Part shown: positions 1 through 8,990 of the stretch, one piece after another
Numbering within the stretch: position 1 is the stretch's first letter
Layout of the letters: each line of letters starts with the position of its first letter
Source of the DNA: Candidatus Gastranaerophilales bacterium
GTDB lineage: Bacteria > Cyanobacteriota > Vampirovibrionia > Gastranaerophilales > Gastranaerophilaceae
Assembly (NCBI GenBank): GCA_944326915.1
Contig: CALVFT010000002.1
Location: 62,001-126,000, forward strand
Length of the DNA: 64,000 bases
Direction of reading: 5' to 3'
The notes under the pieces: model-generated
Told to the model about the DNA's origin: nothing
The model's input: only the letters and a program-made list of their open reading frames with translations
The model's database searches: none
Made by a program: the position numbers and the translations under genes

Positions 1-2
1 AT

Positions 3-377
3 GAATTATCTGTAGAACAGGTTTGTCATTTGGTAGAGTTCCATCTTAATAAAGAATACAAAAAAGCTTGCGATAGTTTGTTCAATAAAGGTTATATTTC
101 AAAAGATGTATATGAAAAAGCTCTTTCTTTATCAAATGTTAGCGAAATGAGCCTTCAACACAATGTAAAAGTTGTACGTAAGAAAAGAAAACCAACATAC
201 AAGTATACTGTTGCAGTTCTTATTATTGGGATTGTTGCCTTATTGATTAACATGTTTTTGCCTGGCATGGGGATAAATAATATAGAGCTGTTTTTGAAAA
301 TATTTGATACAGTAATGATCATATTTTTGTCTTTGTATTTAGGTATGGTTATTATGTACATGTGGTTAAAAAGATAA
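3..377 (+). CDS. C-terminal end of an unidentified membrane protein (5' partial)
   Basis: The reading frame is open from the left edge of the window, with in-frame codons from position 3, and ends at TAA 375-377, so the true start lies outside. An internal TTG at 30 could be mistaken for a start. The visible part has a soluble lysine-rich stretch, a basic RKKRK patch, then two hydrophobic segments that look like membrane helices, ending a few residues after the second. I do not recognise the family. It is followed by the 6S RNA promoter. Confidence 0.6.
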   Translation, partial: ELSVEQVCHLVEFHLNKEYKKACDSLFNKGYISKDVYEKALSLSNVSEMSLQHNVKVVRKKRKPTYKYTVAVLIIGIVALLINMFLPGMGINNIELFLKIFDTVMIIFLSLYLGMVIMYMWLKR

Positions 378-391
378 TTTAAGTAAGAGTA

Positions 392-420
392 TTGTAACTC
401 TTTAAAATATATGCTATAAT
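392..420 (+). promoter_or_regulatory. Sigma-70 type promoter of the 6S RNA
   Basis: TTGTAA at 392-397, a 17-bp spacer and TATAAT at 415-420. The predicted start at about 427 coincides exactly with the first base of the closing stem of the downstream structured RNA, so promoter and RNA support each other. Confidence 0.8.
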
Positions 421-426
421 AGATAT

Positions 427-600
427 ACTCTGTATGGGTGTTAATTTTGTTCCTACATTTACTATAAAGGGAGAATTGACTCTGACAGGACTTGAAGTAT
501 ACCCGCCGATTTATTCGCTAGCGGGAAACGGATTTTCCGAGGCGTTCACCCACCTGCGAGAACAAGCAGGTAACAAAATCGCACTTGTACAGGGTTTTCT
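427..600 (+). ncRNA. ssrS: 6S RNA
   Basis: A roughly 170-nt structured RNA that should mimic an open promoter and bind the housekeeping RNA polymerase holoenzyme. A long closing stem pairs 427-441 with 581-595 (with some G-U pairs) and continues as 444-451 with 572-579. The interior holds a CCCGC/GCGGG hairpin (502-506/521-525). On the 3' side, TTCACC precedes a small hairpin ACCTGC/GCAGGT (552-557/566-571) followed by AACA. That 3' arrangement matches the E. coli 6S element in which TTCACC and a small hairpin precede TTACA. A U-rich run follows at 595-600. No open reading frame competes for the region. The family assignment rests on fold and motif recognition, not on a covariance-model search. 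Confidence 0.82.
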
Positions 601-613
601 TATGTGAAATTTA

Positions 614-642
614 TTGCTACTTTTTTATATATATGCTAGAAT
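614..642 (+). promoter_or_regulatory. Promoter of cpaE-like gene, predicted leaderless
   Basis: TTGCTA at 614-619, a 17-bp spacer and TAGAAT at 637-642. Only 6 nt separate the -10 box from the ATG at 649, so the expected start site is the A of the start codon. No Shine-Dalgarno sequence is present before this ATG. Confidence 0.6.
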
Positions 643-648
643 TGAGCT

Positions 649-1827
649 ATGGTACAGAAGATTCCTACAATTATTATTTCTGAAGAATCTCAGACTCAGG
701 AAGTTTTTAAACTGTTTTTATCAGAGTGTGAGGGATATAATTTTTTGGCATCTACAAATGATTTTTCTAAAGCGTGTGATGCCATAAGAGAGCTTGCAAA
801 ATGTTTGGTAATAGTTGATTTATCAGAATATCCTGATCCTGGTCTGAATTTTATAACTCGTATTTCTCAAGAGTTTTCTCAATGTAGAATTTTAGCTTTT
901 TCAGACAAGCCTTCTGTTGATCTTGTTGTAAAAGTTATGCGTGCAGGTGCAAGAGATTTTCTTTCTATGCCTGTAATCAAGACAAAATTTATAGAACTTT
1001 TAGGTGATATTTATCCGGAATTTTTTGGACAGATAAAAAAAAGAACTAAATGCCGTGTAATGACAGTGTTTTCTAATAAAGGTGGTATTGGTAAGACATC
1101 TATCGCTTCTAACTTAGCATTGGAATTAGCTAAAATTACTAAAGAGAATGTTGCCTTAATTGATTTAAATTTTCAACTTGGTGATATAACTACGTTCTTT
1201 GATTTGAAACCTTCTTTTAATATTTCATATATGTTGCAAAATTTAGATAAAATTAATGAAGATTTTCTATTAAGTACTCTCGAAAAGTATAAAGATACAA
1301 GTCTATACATATTAGCAGATCCTCCATATTTTAAGCAGGCTGATGATATATCTCCTAAGCAGATTTCAAAACTTTTTGATATATTAAAACAGACTTTTTC
1401 ATATGTTGTGGTAGATACTTCTGCAGGATTTGAAGGAAAAACTATGACTGCGTTAGAAAATTCTGATTTGATTTTGTTGGTTAGTATTGTTAATTTGCCG
1501 GCTTTGAGAAATTGTCAAAGATGTTTAGAACTGTTTGAAAAGCTAGGGTATGACCAAAATAAAATACAGATTCTGATTAATAGATACATGGAAAATGATG
1601 AAATAAAAGCAGAGGATGTTGAAGAAGTATTAGGTCGTAAAATATTTTGGAAGGTTCCAAATAATTATTTTACTATGATGTCTGCTATAAACAAAGGTGT
1701 TCCTGTTGCTGATATTAATCCTGATTCAAATGTTTCAAGAAGTTATAAAGAATTAGCATTGATTGTTTCTGATAGCATTTATAAAAGGAATTTGAACTAT
1801 AGAAAAACTCATTTGAGTGATGATTGA
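649..1827 (+). CDS. CpaE/TadZ-like pilus assembly ATPase (receiver-like domain + MinD/ParA domain)
   Basis: Residues 1-125 resemble the response-regulator-like domain of CpaE/TadZ, without an obvious phospho-acceptor site. From about residue 135 a ParA/MinD-type ATPase follows, with the deviant Walker A motif KGGIGKT at 144-150. In Tad (tight adherence) systems TadZ localises the pilus machine at the inner face of the membrane. The CpaF-like gene starts 4 nt downstream, so the two are co-transcribed. The usual neighbours (prepilin, TadB/TadC, RcpA) are not here, so this is a detached pair. The start lacks a ribosome site and is probably leaderless. Family confidence is good; involvement in pili is inference. 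Confidence 0.8.
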   Translation: MVQKIPTIIISEESQTQEVFKLFLSECEGYNFLASTNDFSKACDAIRELAKCLVIVDLSEYPDPGLNFITRISQEFSQCRILAFSDKPSVDLVVKVMRAGARDFLSMPVIKTKFIELLGDIYPEFFGQIKKRTKCRVMTVFSNKGGIGKTSIASNLALELAKITKENVALIDLNFQLGDITTFFDLKPSFNISYMLQNLDKINEDFLLSTLEKYKDTSLYILADPPYFKQADDISPKQISKLFDILKQTFSYVVVDTSAGFEGKTMTALENSDLILLVSIVNLPALRNCQRCLELFEKLGYDQNKIQILINRYMENDEIKAEDVEEVLGRKIFWKVPNNYFTMMSAINKGVPVADINPDSNVSRSYKELALIVSDSIYKRNLNYRKTHLSDD

Positions 1828-1831
1828 ATAG

Positions 1832-3214
1832 GTGGCTAAGTTGTTACAAAGTAGTAAATTAGGTAATAGATTTAAAAAAATAAATCCTGATAATGTTACT
1901 GATGAAAAAAGAGTTTCAGAGAGTGTTTCTACTGAATCTTTTGAGCAAAAAGTTGACAGTTCAGTGAGTGTAACTGTTGGGATAAATTTTAATGATATAG
2001 AGAATAGATATAAATCGCTTTTGCTTGCCAAAATTGATTCTATCCCTGTTTGGTTTGAGTACTCTCAGGAACAACAAAAAGATTTAATTTCTACTTTTAT
2101 TGTAAATAAGTTATCCGAAGAAAATATTCTTTTTTCTGATTCTGATAAAAATTCTTTGGTTGAGAATATTACATCATCAATACTTGGATTTGGCCCAATT
2201 GATTATCTTGTGAAACAAGAAAATGTTGATGCTATTTTTATTAATGCTTCAAGTTCTGTGTTTATTGAAATATCAGGTAAAATTTTGAATACAGAAATGA
2301 AATTAACTAAAAAACAGTTAGATTTTGTGGTTAAGCATATAAAAAATATTTCTGAACTTTTGCCTCCTAGTGATGGAGATTTGATATGGAATTGCAAGGC
2401 TGGGAATTTATTTATAACTGTTGTTTTGTATCCGGTATCAGGTAATGGAGCTAATATAATTATTAGGAAATTGAAAAGTTGCAGTTCTGATAAATCTTTG
2501 ATTGAAAAAGGATTTTGCAGTCAAGATATATTTGATTTTATTGTTTGTGCGCTTAATTCAAGAAAAAATATAATTGTCTCAGGAGATGTTAGTGTTGGAA
2601 AAACCTTTTTTATTGATTCTTTAGTTAAGTTAGCTTTGTCAAATAAAAGAGGTGCTATTTTACAAGATTATCCACAAATGCTTGTTGATTCTGATACTTT
2701 AATGAAATTTTATTTTTCATCTATAAAAAATAGTTATGAGTATCAGAATTTATTTTCCAGTTTGATGAAATTACAGTCTGATTTTACTGTAGTAGATTCT
2801 AATAACCCATATATTTTCAATGCTTCTGTGTATTCTATTTATTCAGGTATCGGATCAATTTTATCAGCTCGTGCAAGTAGTGTTGAGACTGCTATTTCAA
2901 AGTTTGTTAATGCAATTTCTTGTGAAGATAATTGTACAGAAAAGGCTGCTAAACTTAAATTTTTAACTAATTTTGATTATGTTATACATATTGAAAAATG
3001 TGCTGATGGAGTTAGACGAATTACTTCATTAATTGAGTTGACTCCTGCAAAGACTTTAGCTGCTTCATTTAAATTTATAGCTAAGTGGCTAGATAATCAT
3101 TATGAATTAAATATTCCTCAACCATTGACATCTATAAAGGCAGACGAGTTATTTAAGAATGGAAATGGAACTTCAATGAGAGAACGTTTTACATCTGACA
3201 TTGTTGCTGATTAG
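1832..3214 (+). CDS. Degenerate CpaF/TadA-type secretion ATPase
   Basis: 460 aa with the CpaF layout. After a variable 110-residue N-terminus, LGFGPIDYLV...VDAIFIN corresponds to the conserved CpaF N-domain, followed by an IIRK segment and the RecA core. The P-loop GDVSVGKT (251-258) fits GxxxxGKT but lacks the usual GGTGSGKT form. The Walker B region, normally ending VGE(V/I)RG, reads FTVVDSNN (318-325), without the catalytic glutamate. The His-box segment, normally TGHxGSLxTIHANS, reads YSGIGSILSARASS (337-350), without either histidine. It is therefore probably inactive or a weak ATPase with a structural role. The start is GTG, 4 nt after the CpaE-like gene. The 3' end overlaps the convergent gene by 26 bp. 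Confidence 0.75.
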   Translation: MAKLLQSSKLGNRFKKINPDNVTDEKRVSESVSTESFEQKVDSSVSVTVGINFNDIENRYKSLLLAKIDSIPVWFEYSQEQQKDLISTFIVNKLSEENILFSDSDKNSLVENITSSILGFGPIDYLVKQENVDAIFINASSSVFIEISGKILNTEMKLTKKQLDFVVKHIKNISELLPPSDGDLIWNCKAGNLFITVVLYPVSGNGANIIIRKLKSCSSDKSLIEKGFCSQDIFDFIVCALNSRKNIIVSGDVSVGKTFFIDSLVKLALSNKRGAILQDYPQMLVDSDTLMKFYFSSIKNSYEYQNLFSSLMKLQSDFTVVDSNNPYIFNASVYSIYSGIGSILSARASSVETAISKFVNAISCEDNCTEKAAKLKFLTNFDYVIHIEKCADGVRRITSLIELTPAKTLAASFKFIAKWLDNHYELNIPQPLTSIKADELFKNGNGTSMRERFTSDIVAD

Positions 3215-4217
3215 TTTTGCGATTATTCATTTCACTAAATACGGCTTTCATGTTTGATTTTGTTACAAATTCTCGTGATATAAAATCTATTTCTGGGTTG
3301 ATGTATTTTTTCATGATACAGTTTTGTACAAACTTTGTAAGTGGATTTGTTAGTAATAGCATTGTAGTGAAACCTACGACAGTTTTAAGTAGTTTATTTT
3401 TAAATATTAAAGAATTTTGATATTCTTTAAGAGCAGAGCGAAGCGCATGGCTGGAATAATCGTGTCCGTACATTTCTTTCATTTTTGGAAGAATTTCTTT
3501 ATATTTTTTGCTTACATTGTATGGAATGTGTTGTTTATTTTCTTCTAATAGGGCTTTTTTTATTTCGAATATTTTTTTTGTATTCTCCTTTGCAAATGCT
3601 AGTAGATTTTCTTTGTTAGAATTTACCATTGGGTATTTGTTGGTTAGGAAATTTATTATTTTTCTAAAAAATTTTGCACTATTTTTATCATTATTTCTTG
3701 CTGATATTTTATTATTTAGTGTTGCAATTAAAAGTTTTTCAAAGTTTTCTTGATTTTCGAATGATTCGCCTCTGCACTGGCTAATTACATCTTTGGTGTG
3801 TCTTATTACAGCATCTTTTGCATCGGTCGAAAGATGATATTTATCGGTTAATTTTGCTATTGGCGAAATTAACTTTTGTGATGTAAAAATTACTGCAGGC
3901 ATAACAACAAGAGACATTAATCCCTGAAATATACCTCTTTCAAGAGCCCTTGTGCCACTAGGATTTATCCCATTTTTATCTGTTTTATATTTATCATAAA
4001 TGTCAGCTCCTAAATACATAAATGTTGGAGCCCAAAGAGCTACACCGAGTTGAGGAGCAATTTCTCTTATTGCTGTACCAACATCACTAGAGTATGACAT
4101 GCCCCTTATAAACCAAGTATTTAAAGGATCTTTATAATTTTTGGCTGTCTTATTTTGAGTATTAGTTTTTTTATTTTTTTGACAGTTTTGGGGTGAACTG
4201 TCTATTCTCTTTATCAA
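3189..4217 (-). CDS. Hypothetical membrane-associated protein
   Basis: 342 aa, unrecognised. After a polar Asn/Lys-rich N-terminus come two hydrophobic stretches near residues 50-70 and 95-115 (VALWAPTFMYLGADIY; GLMSLVVMPAVIFTSQ). A long lysine-rich helical middle follows, then one more hydrophobic segment near 285-305 (TVVGFTTMLLLTNPL). The start is TTG with AAAAGGG about 7 nt upstream; the next ATG would remove about 40 residues. Its 3' end overlaps the CpaF-like gene tail to tail. No function is proposed. Confidence 0.65.
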   Translation of the reverse strand: MIKRIDSSPQNCQKNKKTNTQNKTAKNYKDPLNTWFIRGMSYSSDVGTAIREIAPQLGVALWAPTFMYLGADIYDKYKTDKNGINPSGTRALERGIFQGLMSLVVMPAVIFTSQKLISPIAKLTDKYHLSTDAKDAVIRHTKDVISQCRGESFENQENFEKLLIATLNNKISARNNDKNSAKFFRKIINFLTNKYPMVNSNKENLLAFAKENTKKIFEIKKALLEENKQHIPYNVSKKYKEILPKMKEMYGHDYSSHALRSALKEYQNSLIFKNKLLKTVVGFTTMLLLTNPLTKFVQNCIMKKYINPEIDFISREFVTKSNMKAVFSEMNNRKTNQQQCQM

Positions 4218-4288
4218 TTTAAGGCCCTTTTATATCTGTTAATTAACAGTTTGTATAATACTCCTGAATATAATTTTTTGCTAATTTT

Positions 4289-4317
4289 TTGTAAATTTAC
4301 TTTAACTAGGTTATAAT
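4289..4317 (+). promoter_or_regulatory. uvrB promoter, predicted leaderless
   Basis: TTGTAA at 4289-4294, a 17-bp spacer and TATAAT at 4312-4317. The ATG begins at 4324, exactly where transcription should start. No Shine-Dalgarno sequence is present. No LexA-type SOS box was noticed. Confidence 0.7.
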
Positions 4318-4323
4318 TTAGTA

Positions 4324-6309
4324 ATGGAAAGAAAATTTAAAATACATTCTAAATATAGACCGTCAGGAGATCAGCCAAAAGCTATTAAACAGCTTGTTGA
4401 AGGGTTGAATAGTGGTGATGATGCTCAAACATTGTTAGGTATTACTGGGTCTGGTAAGACTTTTACGATTGCGAATGTTATTGAACAAATCCAAAAACCA
4501 ACTTTAATTATTGCGCATAATAAAACTCTTGCTGCGCAGTTATACAATGAATTTAGGGAATTATTTCCTGAGAATGCTGTTGAATATTTTATTAGTTACT
4601 ATGATTATTATCAGCCTGAGGCATATATCCCTCGAACTGATACTTATATTGAGAAGTCTGCTTCCATAAACGAAGAAATTGATAGATTAAGGCATAATAC
4701 TACTAGAAGTTTATATGAAAGAAATGATGTAATAATTGTAGCTTCAGTAAGTTGCATATATGGTTTGGGGTTGCCTGAAAATTATTTTAGAGGTTCTGTT
4801 GAGCTCAAAGTAGGAGATGAAGTTGCAAGGGATGATTTATTAAAGCATCTTGTGACTGTTCAGTATACTAGAAATGATTTGGTACTTGAGAGAGCTAATT
4901 TTAGGGCTAGAGGTGATATTGTCGAAATTATGCCTGCTTATGAAAAAATTATTACTAGAATTTATTTCTTTGGCGATGAAATTGAAAAAATAGTTCGAAT
5001 CGATAATGTAACTGGTGAGATTATTGAGACTCCTGATAAAGTTGTTATTTATCCTGCAGTACATTATCTTTCATTTGACGATAATTTAGATGAGACGTTA
5101 AGGCTTATTAGAGAAGAACTTCAACAAAGACTTGTTGTGTTAAATAATGAAAACAAGCTGGTTGAGGCTCAAAGACTTGAACAAAGAGTTAAGTATGATA
5201 TGGAAATGATCAAGGAAATGGGATATTGTTCCGGAATTGAAAATTATTCTAGAATTATTGAACGTCGCCCGCCTGGCTCTGCTCCTGCAACTTTATTAGA
5301 TTATTTTAGAGGTGATTTCTTAACAGTTATTGATGAGTCACATGTTACTTTGCCTCAGCTAAAAGGTATGTATAGAGGTGATTCTGCAAGAAAAGATACA
5401 TTAATTGAGTATGGCTTTAGATTACCTTGTGCAAAAGATAATAGACCCCTAAAAAATGATGAATTTTTTAATAAAGTACATCAAAAAATTTACATTTCTG
5501 CTACTCCTGCTGAGTTTGAACGTCAGACATCTACGCAATTAGTAGAGCAAATTATACGTCCTACTGGTTTGGTCGATCCAAAAATATCTGTAAGGCCTAT
5601 TGATACTCAAATCAATGACCTTAAAAATGAAATAAAAAAACGTACAGACAAAAATGAAAGAGTTTTAATCACGACATTGACAAAAAAAATGGCGGAAGAC
5701 TTAACAGATTTCTTTATACAAGAAGGGATTAGAGTAAGATATTTGCATAGTGAAATTCAATCATTAGAGCGTGTTGAAATTTTAAGAGATTTAAGATTGG
5801 GTGAATTTGATGTTTTAATAGGCGTAAATCTTTTAAGAGAAGGTCTAGATATTCCTGAAGTTTCCCTTGTAGCAATTATGGATGCTGACAAGGAAGGTTT
5901 TTTACGATCTGAGACAAGTTTGATACAAACAATTGGTCGTGCAGCACGTAATGCTTGTGGTGAAGTTATTATGTATGCTGATAGAATTACTGAATCGATG
6001 GAAAAAGCAATTAATGAAACTGAAAGACGTCGTAAGATCCAGCTAGAATACAACAAAAAATATGGTATTATTCCTCAAACAATTAAAAAGCCTATTGAGA
6101 ATAATTTACTTTCATTAGTTGCAAGTTATAGGGATTTGGAAGACATTGTCGCAGAAGAAATGGTTGAACTAAATATAGAAAAGAAAGATTTACCTAAGCT
6201 TATTGATAAACTTGAAAAAGATATGCATAAGGCGGCTAAAATTCTTGACTTTGAAAGAGCCGCTGAGATACGCGATAAACTAAAAAAACTTAGAGAAATG
6301 GTTGATTAA
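4324..6309 (+). CDS. uvrB: Excinuclease ABC subunit B
   Basis: 661 aa, the normal UvrB length. UvrB is the damage-verifying helicase-like subunit of nucleotide excision repair, loaded by UvrA and later partnered with UvrC. The Walker A motif GITGSGKT is at 39-46, the tyrosine-rich damage-sensing hairpin ([20 protein letters not shown]) near 92-111, then the helicase motifs ([28 protein letters not shown]). A C-terminal UVR motif ([20 protein letters not shown]) binds UvrC. It is monocistronic with a strong, perfectly spaced promoter whose start site coincides with the ATG, so the mRNA is probably leaderless. UvrA and UvrC are not in the window. Confidence 0.97.
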   Translation: MERKFKIHSKYRPSGDQPKAIKQLVEGLNSGDDAQTLLGITGSGKTFTIANVIEQIQKPTLIIAHNKTLAAQLYNEFRELFPENAVEYFISYYDYYQPEAYIPRTDTYIEKSASINEEIDRLRHNTTRSLYERNDVIIVASVSCIYGLGLPENYFRGSVELKVGDEVARDDLLKHLVTVQYTRNDLVLERANFRARGDIVEIMPAYEKIITRIYFFGDEIEKIVRIDNVTGEIIETPDKVVIYPAVHYLSFDDNLDETLRLIREELQQRLVVLNNENKLVEAQRLEQRVKYDMEMIKEMGYCSGIENYSRIIERRPPGSAPATLLDYFRGDFLTVIDESHVTLPQLKGMYRGDSARKDTLIEYGFRLPCAKDNRPLKNDEFFNKVHQKIYISATPAEFERQTSTQLVEQIIRPTGLVDPKISVRPIDTQINDLKNEIKKRTDKNERVLITTLTKKMAEDLTDFFIQEGIRVRYLHSEIQSLERVEILRDLRLGEFDVLIGVNLLREGLDIPEVSLVAIMDADKEGFLRSETSLIQTIGRAARNACGEVIMYADRITESMEKAINETERRRKIQLEYNKKYGIIPQTIKKPIENNLLSLVASYRDLEDIVAEEMVELNIEKKDLPKLIDKLEKDMHKAAKILDFERAAEIRDKLKKLREMVD

Positions 6310-6328
6310 TAATATCTTTTAAAAATTT

Positions 6329-7033
6329 CTAATCATTTTTTTCTATTGATTCAAAATCAACTTGCGCAATGTAGTGACCAATAATTGCAATATTATATAC
6401 TCCTGCAACGCACCAAAAAAATGTGCATATTGGATTTGGTATTCCTAGAAATACCCATAGTACGTATGTAACAAAACCAACAATCAATCCATTGATAATT
6501 GCGATTCCTGGTAACATAAATATTATTCTAATCATAATATCCATTGAAGATTGTGAAATAACTTTTAAATTATATGCATCTGAAATTTTGAAATTCTTTG
6601 AATATAGCATATAACCTGTCAAAATTATTGAACCCAAAACTAACCACATGATAATCTTAAAAACAAGTGCCGTATTAGGCTCAGGGAAGTAGTTATTAAT
6701 TTGTTCTATTCCCAACATCCCTAGCCAAGAACACACAGCAATTACCGGTCCAAGTGCAATTAAACCTTTTAGGCCAGATCCCAATAAACCAAAAATATTG
6801 AATGAAGGTAATACGTGATATTCTTCATTTTTAACATTAGATGTACATTTGAGCATGAAACCAAATAATAGTACAAAAGTAATACCACCCATCCAGTAAA
6901 AAGCAGAAAAATCTGATTTACTATCATAGTATATATTAATACTATAAAACAATGGTATTGCAAGCAAAATACATTTTAATGGTGATAAATTGTCTTGTAC
7001 TACTTCTTCTAATGCGTCTTTTATAGATGCCAT
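6329..7033 (-). CDS. Hypothetical multi-pass membrane protein (possibly DUF4013-like)
   Basis: 234 aa with about five or six hydrophobic helices and short loops. The stretch YHVLPSFNIFGLLGSGLKGLIAL loosely recalls the LP-x-(W/F)...G segment of DUF4013 membrane proteins; this is a weak resemblance and could be chance. A good ribosome site (GGGAG) precedes the ATG at 7033. It lies 68 nt beyond hpt and may be the last gene of that transcript or have its own promoter. Converges with uvrB. Function unknown. Confidence 0.65.
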   Translation of the reverse strand: MASIKDALEEVVQDNLSPLKCILLAIPLFYSINIYYDSKSDFSAFYWMGGITFVLLFGFMLKCTSNVKNEEYHVLPSFNIFGLLGSGLKGLIALGPVIAVCSWLGMLGIEQINNYFPEPNTALVFKIIMWLVLGSIILTGYMLYSKNFKISDAYNLKVISQSSMDIMIRIIFMLPGIAIINGLIVGFVTYVLWVFLGIPNPICTFFWCVAGVYNIAIIGHYIAQVDFESIEKND

Positions 7034-7101
7034 ATCCTATACTCCCAAATGTAATTTTTCTTATTATATCATATTTTAATAAAAAAAACAATTTAATTTA
7101 T

Positions 7102-7647
7102 CTATTTTAATATATTTTTATCAATGTATCCAATATATCTCAAATTTCTGTAGTATTCATCAAAATCAAGTCCATACCCTACCATAAACTGATCTTGGAC
7201 TTCAAAGCAGTAAAAATCTGCATCTATATCAATGATTCTTGCAACTTTTTTATCAAGTAATGAACAGAATTTTAAGTCTTTTACGTGAAAATTGCAGTTA
7301 ATAAAGTCTACTAAAAATTTTGCAGTATAACCTTTATCAATTATATCTTCAATAATTAATACATTTTTATTGTTTAAATCTGGTAAAGTAATATCTACGG
7401 CTCTCACTTTTCCAGTTGTTTGAGTTGTTCCATGGTAACTTGATAGTCTTATAAATTCCATTTGCAGTGGCATATTGAGGTGTTTTACCAAATCAACAGC
7501 AAACATAACTGCTCCTTTAAGTACGCATATTGCAACAACTTCCTCTCCTTGATAATAGTTATTCATTTTTTGAGCTAGTTCTTTTATTTTTGTTTGGATT
7601 TCATTCTCACTAAATAGTATACTTATATCTTTTTCTTCTAGTTTCAT
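7102..7647 (-). CDS. hpt: Hypoxanthine(-guanine) phosphoribosyltransferase
   Basis: 181 aa. Purine salvage enzyme joining hypoxanthine or guanine to PRPP in the cytosol. The PRPP-binding signature VLIIEDIIDKGYTAKFL is clear, although the residue after the second acidic pair is Lys where Ser or Thr is usual. The conserved region VAICVLKGAVMFAVDL and the base-binding region near the C-terminus (QDQFMVGYGLDFDEYYRNL) are present. It follows tilS by 4 nt, with its ribosome site AAGGA inside the tilS 3' end. The tilS-hpt order is a conserved bacterial arrangement and supports both calls. Confidence 0.93.
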   Translation of the reverse strand: MKLEEKDISILFSENEIQTKIKELAQKMNNYYQGEEVVAICVLKGAVMFAVDLVKHLNMPLQMEFIRLSSYHGTTQTTGKVRAVDITLPDLNNKNVLIIEDIIDKGYTAKFLVDFINCNFHVKDLKFCSLLDKKVARIIDIDADFYCFEVQDQFMVGYGLDFDEYYRNLRYIGYIDKNILK

Positions 7648-7651
7648 AACT

Positions 7652-8980
7652 TTATTCCTTTATCTTTTCTAATTTTAGTATATGCGTTGGTTTTGTTCTT
7701 ACCTTAATTTTATTACTAATTCCGATTGATGGAGCCCATAAAACTTCATTATTCACGCACAAAAACAATAATGAATCTTTTATGTGGTTTGGAATTTTTT
7801 TATTATTAAGATATTTTTTTAATTTTTGTCTTCCTGACATACCCAGTGGTTGGATTAAATCTCCATTTTTTCTGTGTCTTAGGTCGAAATTTATATTAAA
7901 ATCAGTAAAATCAACAAGTGCTGTATTATCTTCATCTTTTGGAAGTTTATCAAGCTCTGTTTTTGGAAAAATAGAAAATTTGTAGTTATCTATAAAATAT
8001 TCTCCACATTTTAATATTTTTATTGAAGAAATTTCTTTTTCTTGTTTTTTTATTGTATAAATCTCTTTGTTATTGACGTAAAGCCAGACATCAGATGTTA
8101 AAGAACAAGTTTTACCAGACTTTGAGGAGATATTTTTTTCAATAAAATTAAGAATATATTCTATTTTTTCTTTATCATAGTTTAAGTTTAAGTCTTGATA
8201 TAAGCTATGAATTATTCTTTGTTTTAGCTGTATGGGACAATCAATGTAATCTTTTGTGTTAATTTTATTGTTATTATAAATTTTTGAGATAATTTTATTA
8301 AAATACTCATTTTCTAATTGAGCGATTTCTGACAGTGAGTTGATTGACTCTTTAAATAATGGATTAATTTGACTTAGTATTGGGAATATTTCATGTCTAA
8401 TTAGATTTCTTTTATACTTAGTGTTAGAGTTAGAACTATCTTGATTTGGTGAAAGATTATTGCTAAGACAATATTGTTCAATTTCTTCTCTATAAACATT
8501 TAAAAGAGGTCTATAAAATATTCCTCGTTGTTCTTTTATGCCTTCAAGTCCATAAATCCCTGTACCTTTAACAAGTCTATATAAAACAGTTTCAGCATTG
8601 TCATCAGCATTATGAGCGGTTAATATACAATCAGTGTTGAATTTTTGTGCATATTTTTCAAAAAACTCATAGCGAGCTTTTCTTGCAGCTGTCTCTGTTT
8701 TTTTTATTTTAGAGCTAAGTGTTTCGCTATAAAATTTAATATTTTCTAATTGGCAAAAATTTCTACAATTAATTTCTTCTGTTTTACTTTCTTCTCCACG
8801 CCAATTGTGATTTAAGTGTATAGCAATTGGTATAAATTTATATTTTTTAGAAAGATTATTTATAATGTGTAACAAACACATTGAATCATAGCCGCCAGAA
8901 AAAGCTACAATTAAAAATTTTTCTGGTGTATTTAGTTTATATTTATCTAAAAATTTTTCAATTTTATCAGTGATATTCAT
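7652..8980 (-). CDS. tilS: tRNA(Ile)-lysidine synthase
   Basis: 442 aa. TilS modifies C34 of the CAU-anticodon tRNA-Ile to lysidine so that it reads AUA codons. The N-terminal PP-loop motif SGGYDS (near 29-34) and the LTAHNADDNAETVLYRL segment are typical. The C-terminal domain RHRKNGDLIQPLGMSGRQKLKKYL is the substrate-binding TilS C domain. The ATG lies 10 nt after the stop of the Clp_N gene, with no clear Shine-Dalgarno sequence, so translation is probably coupled. It is within the seven-gene minus-strand operon. Confidence 0.95.
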   Translation of the reverse strand: MNITDKIEKFLDKYKLNTPEKFLIVAFSGGYDSMCLLHIINNLSKKYKFIPIAIHLNHNWRGEESKTEEINCRNFCQLENIKFYSETLSSKIKKTETAARKARYEFFEKYAQKFNTDCILTAHNADDNAETVLYRLVKGTGIYGLEGIKEQRGIFYRPLLNVYREEIEQYCLSNNLSPNQDSSNSNTKYKRNLIRHEIFPILSQINPLFKESINSLSEIAQLENEYFNKIISKIYNNNKINTKDYIDCPIQLKQRIIHSLYQDLNLNYDKEKIEYILNFIEKNISSKSGKTCSLTSDVWLYVNNKEIYTIKKQEKEISSIKILKCGEYFIDNYKFSIFPKTELDKLPKDEDNTALVDFTDFNINFDLRHRKNGDLIQPLGMSGRQKLKKYLNNKKIPNHIKDSLLFLCVNNEVLWAPSIGISNKIKVRTKPTHILKLEKIKE

Positions 8981-8990
8981 GCTAAATAAA

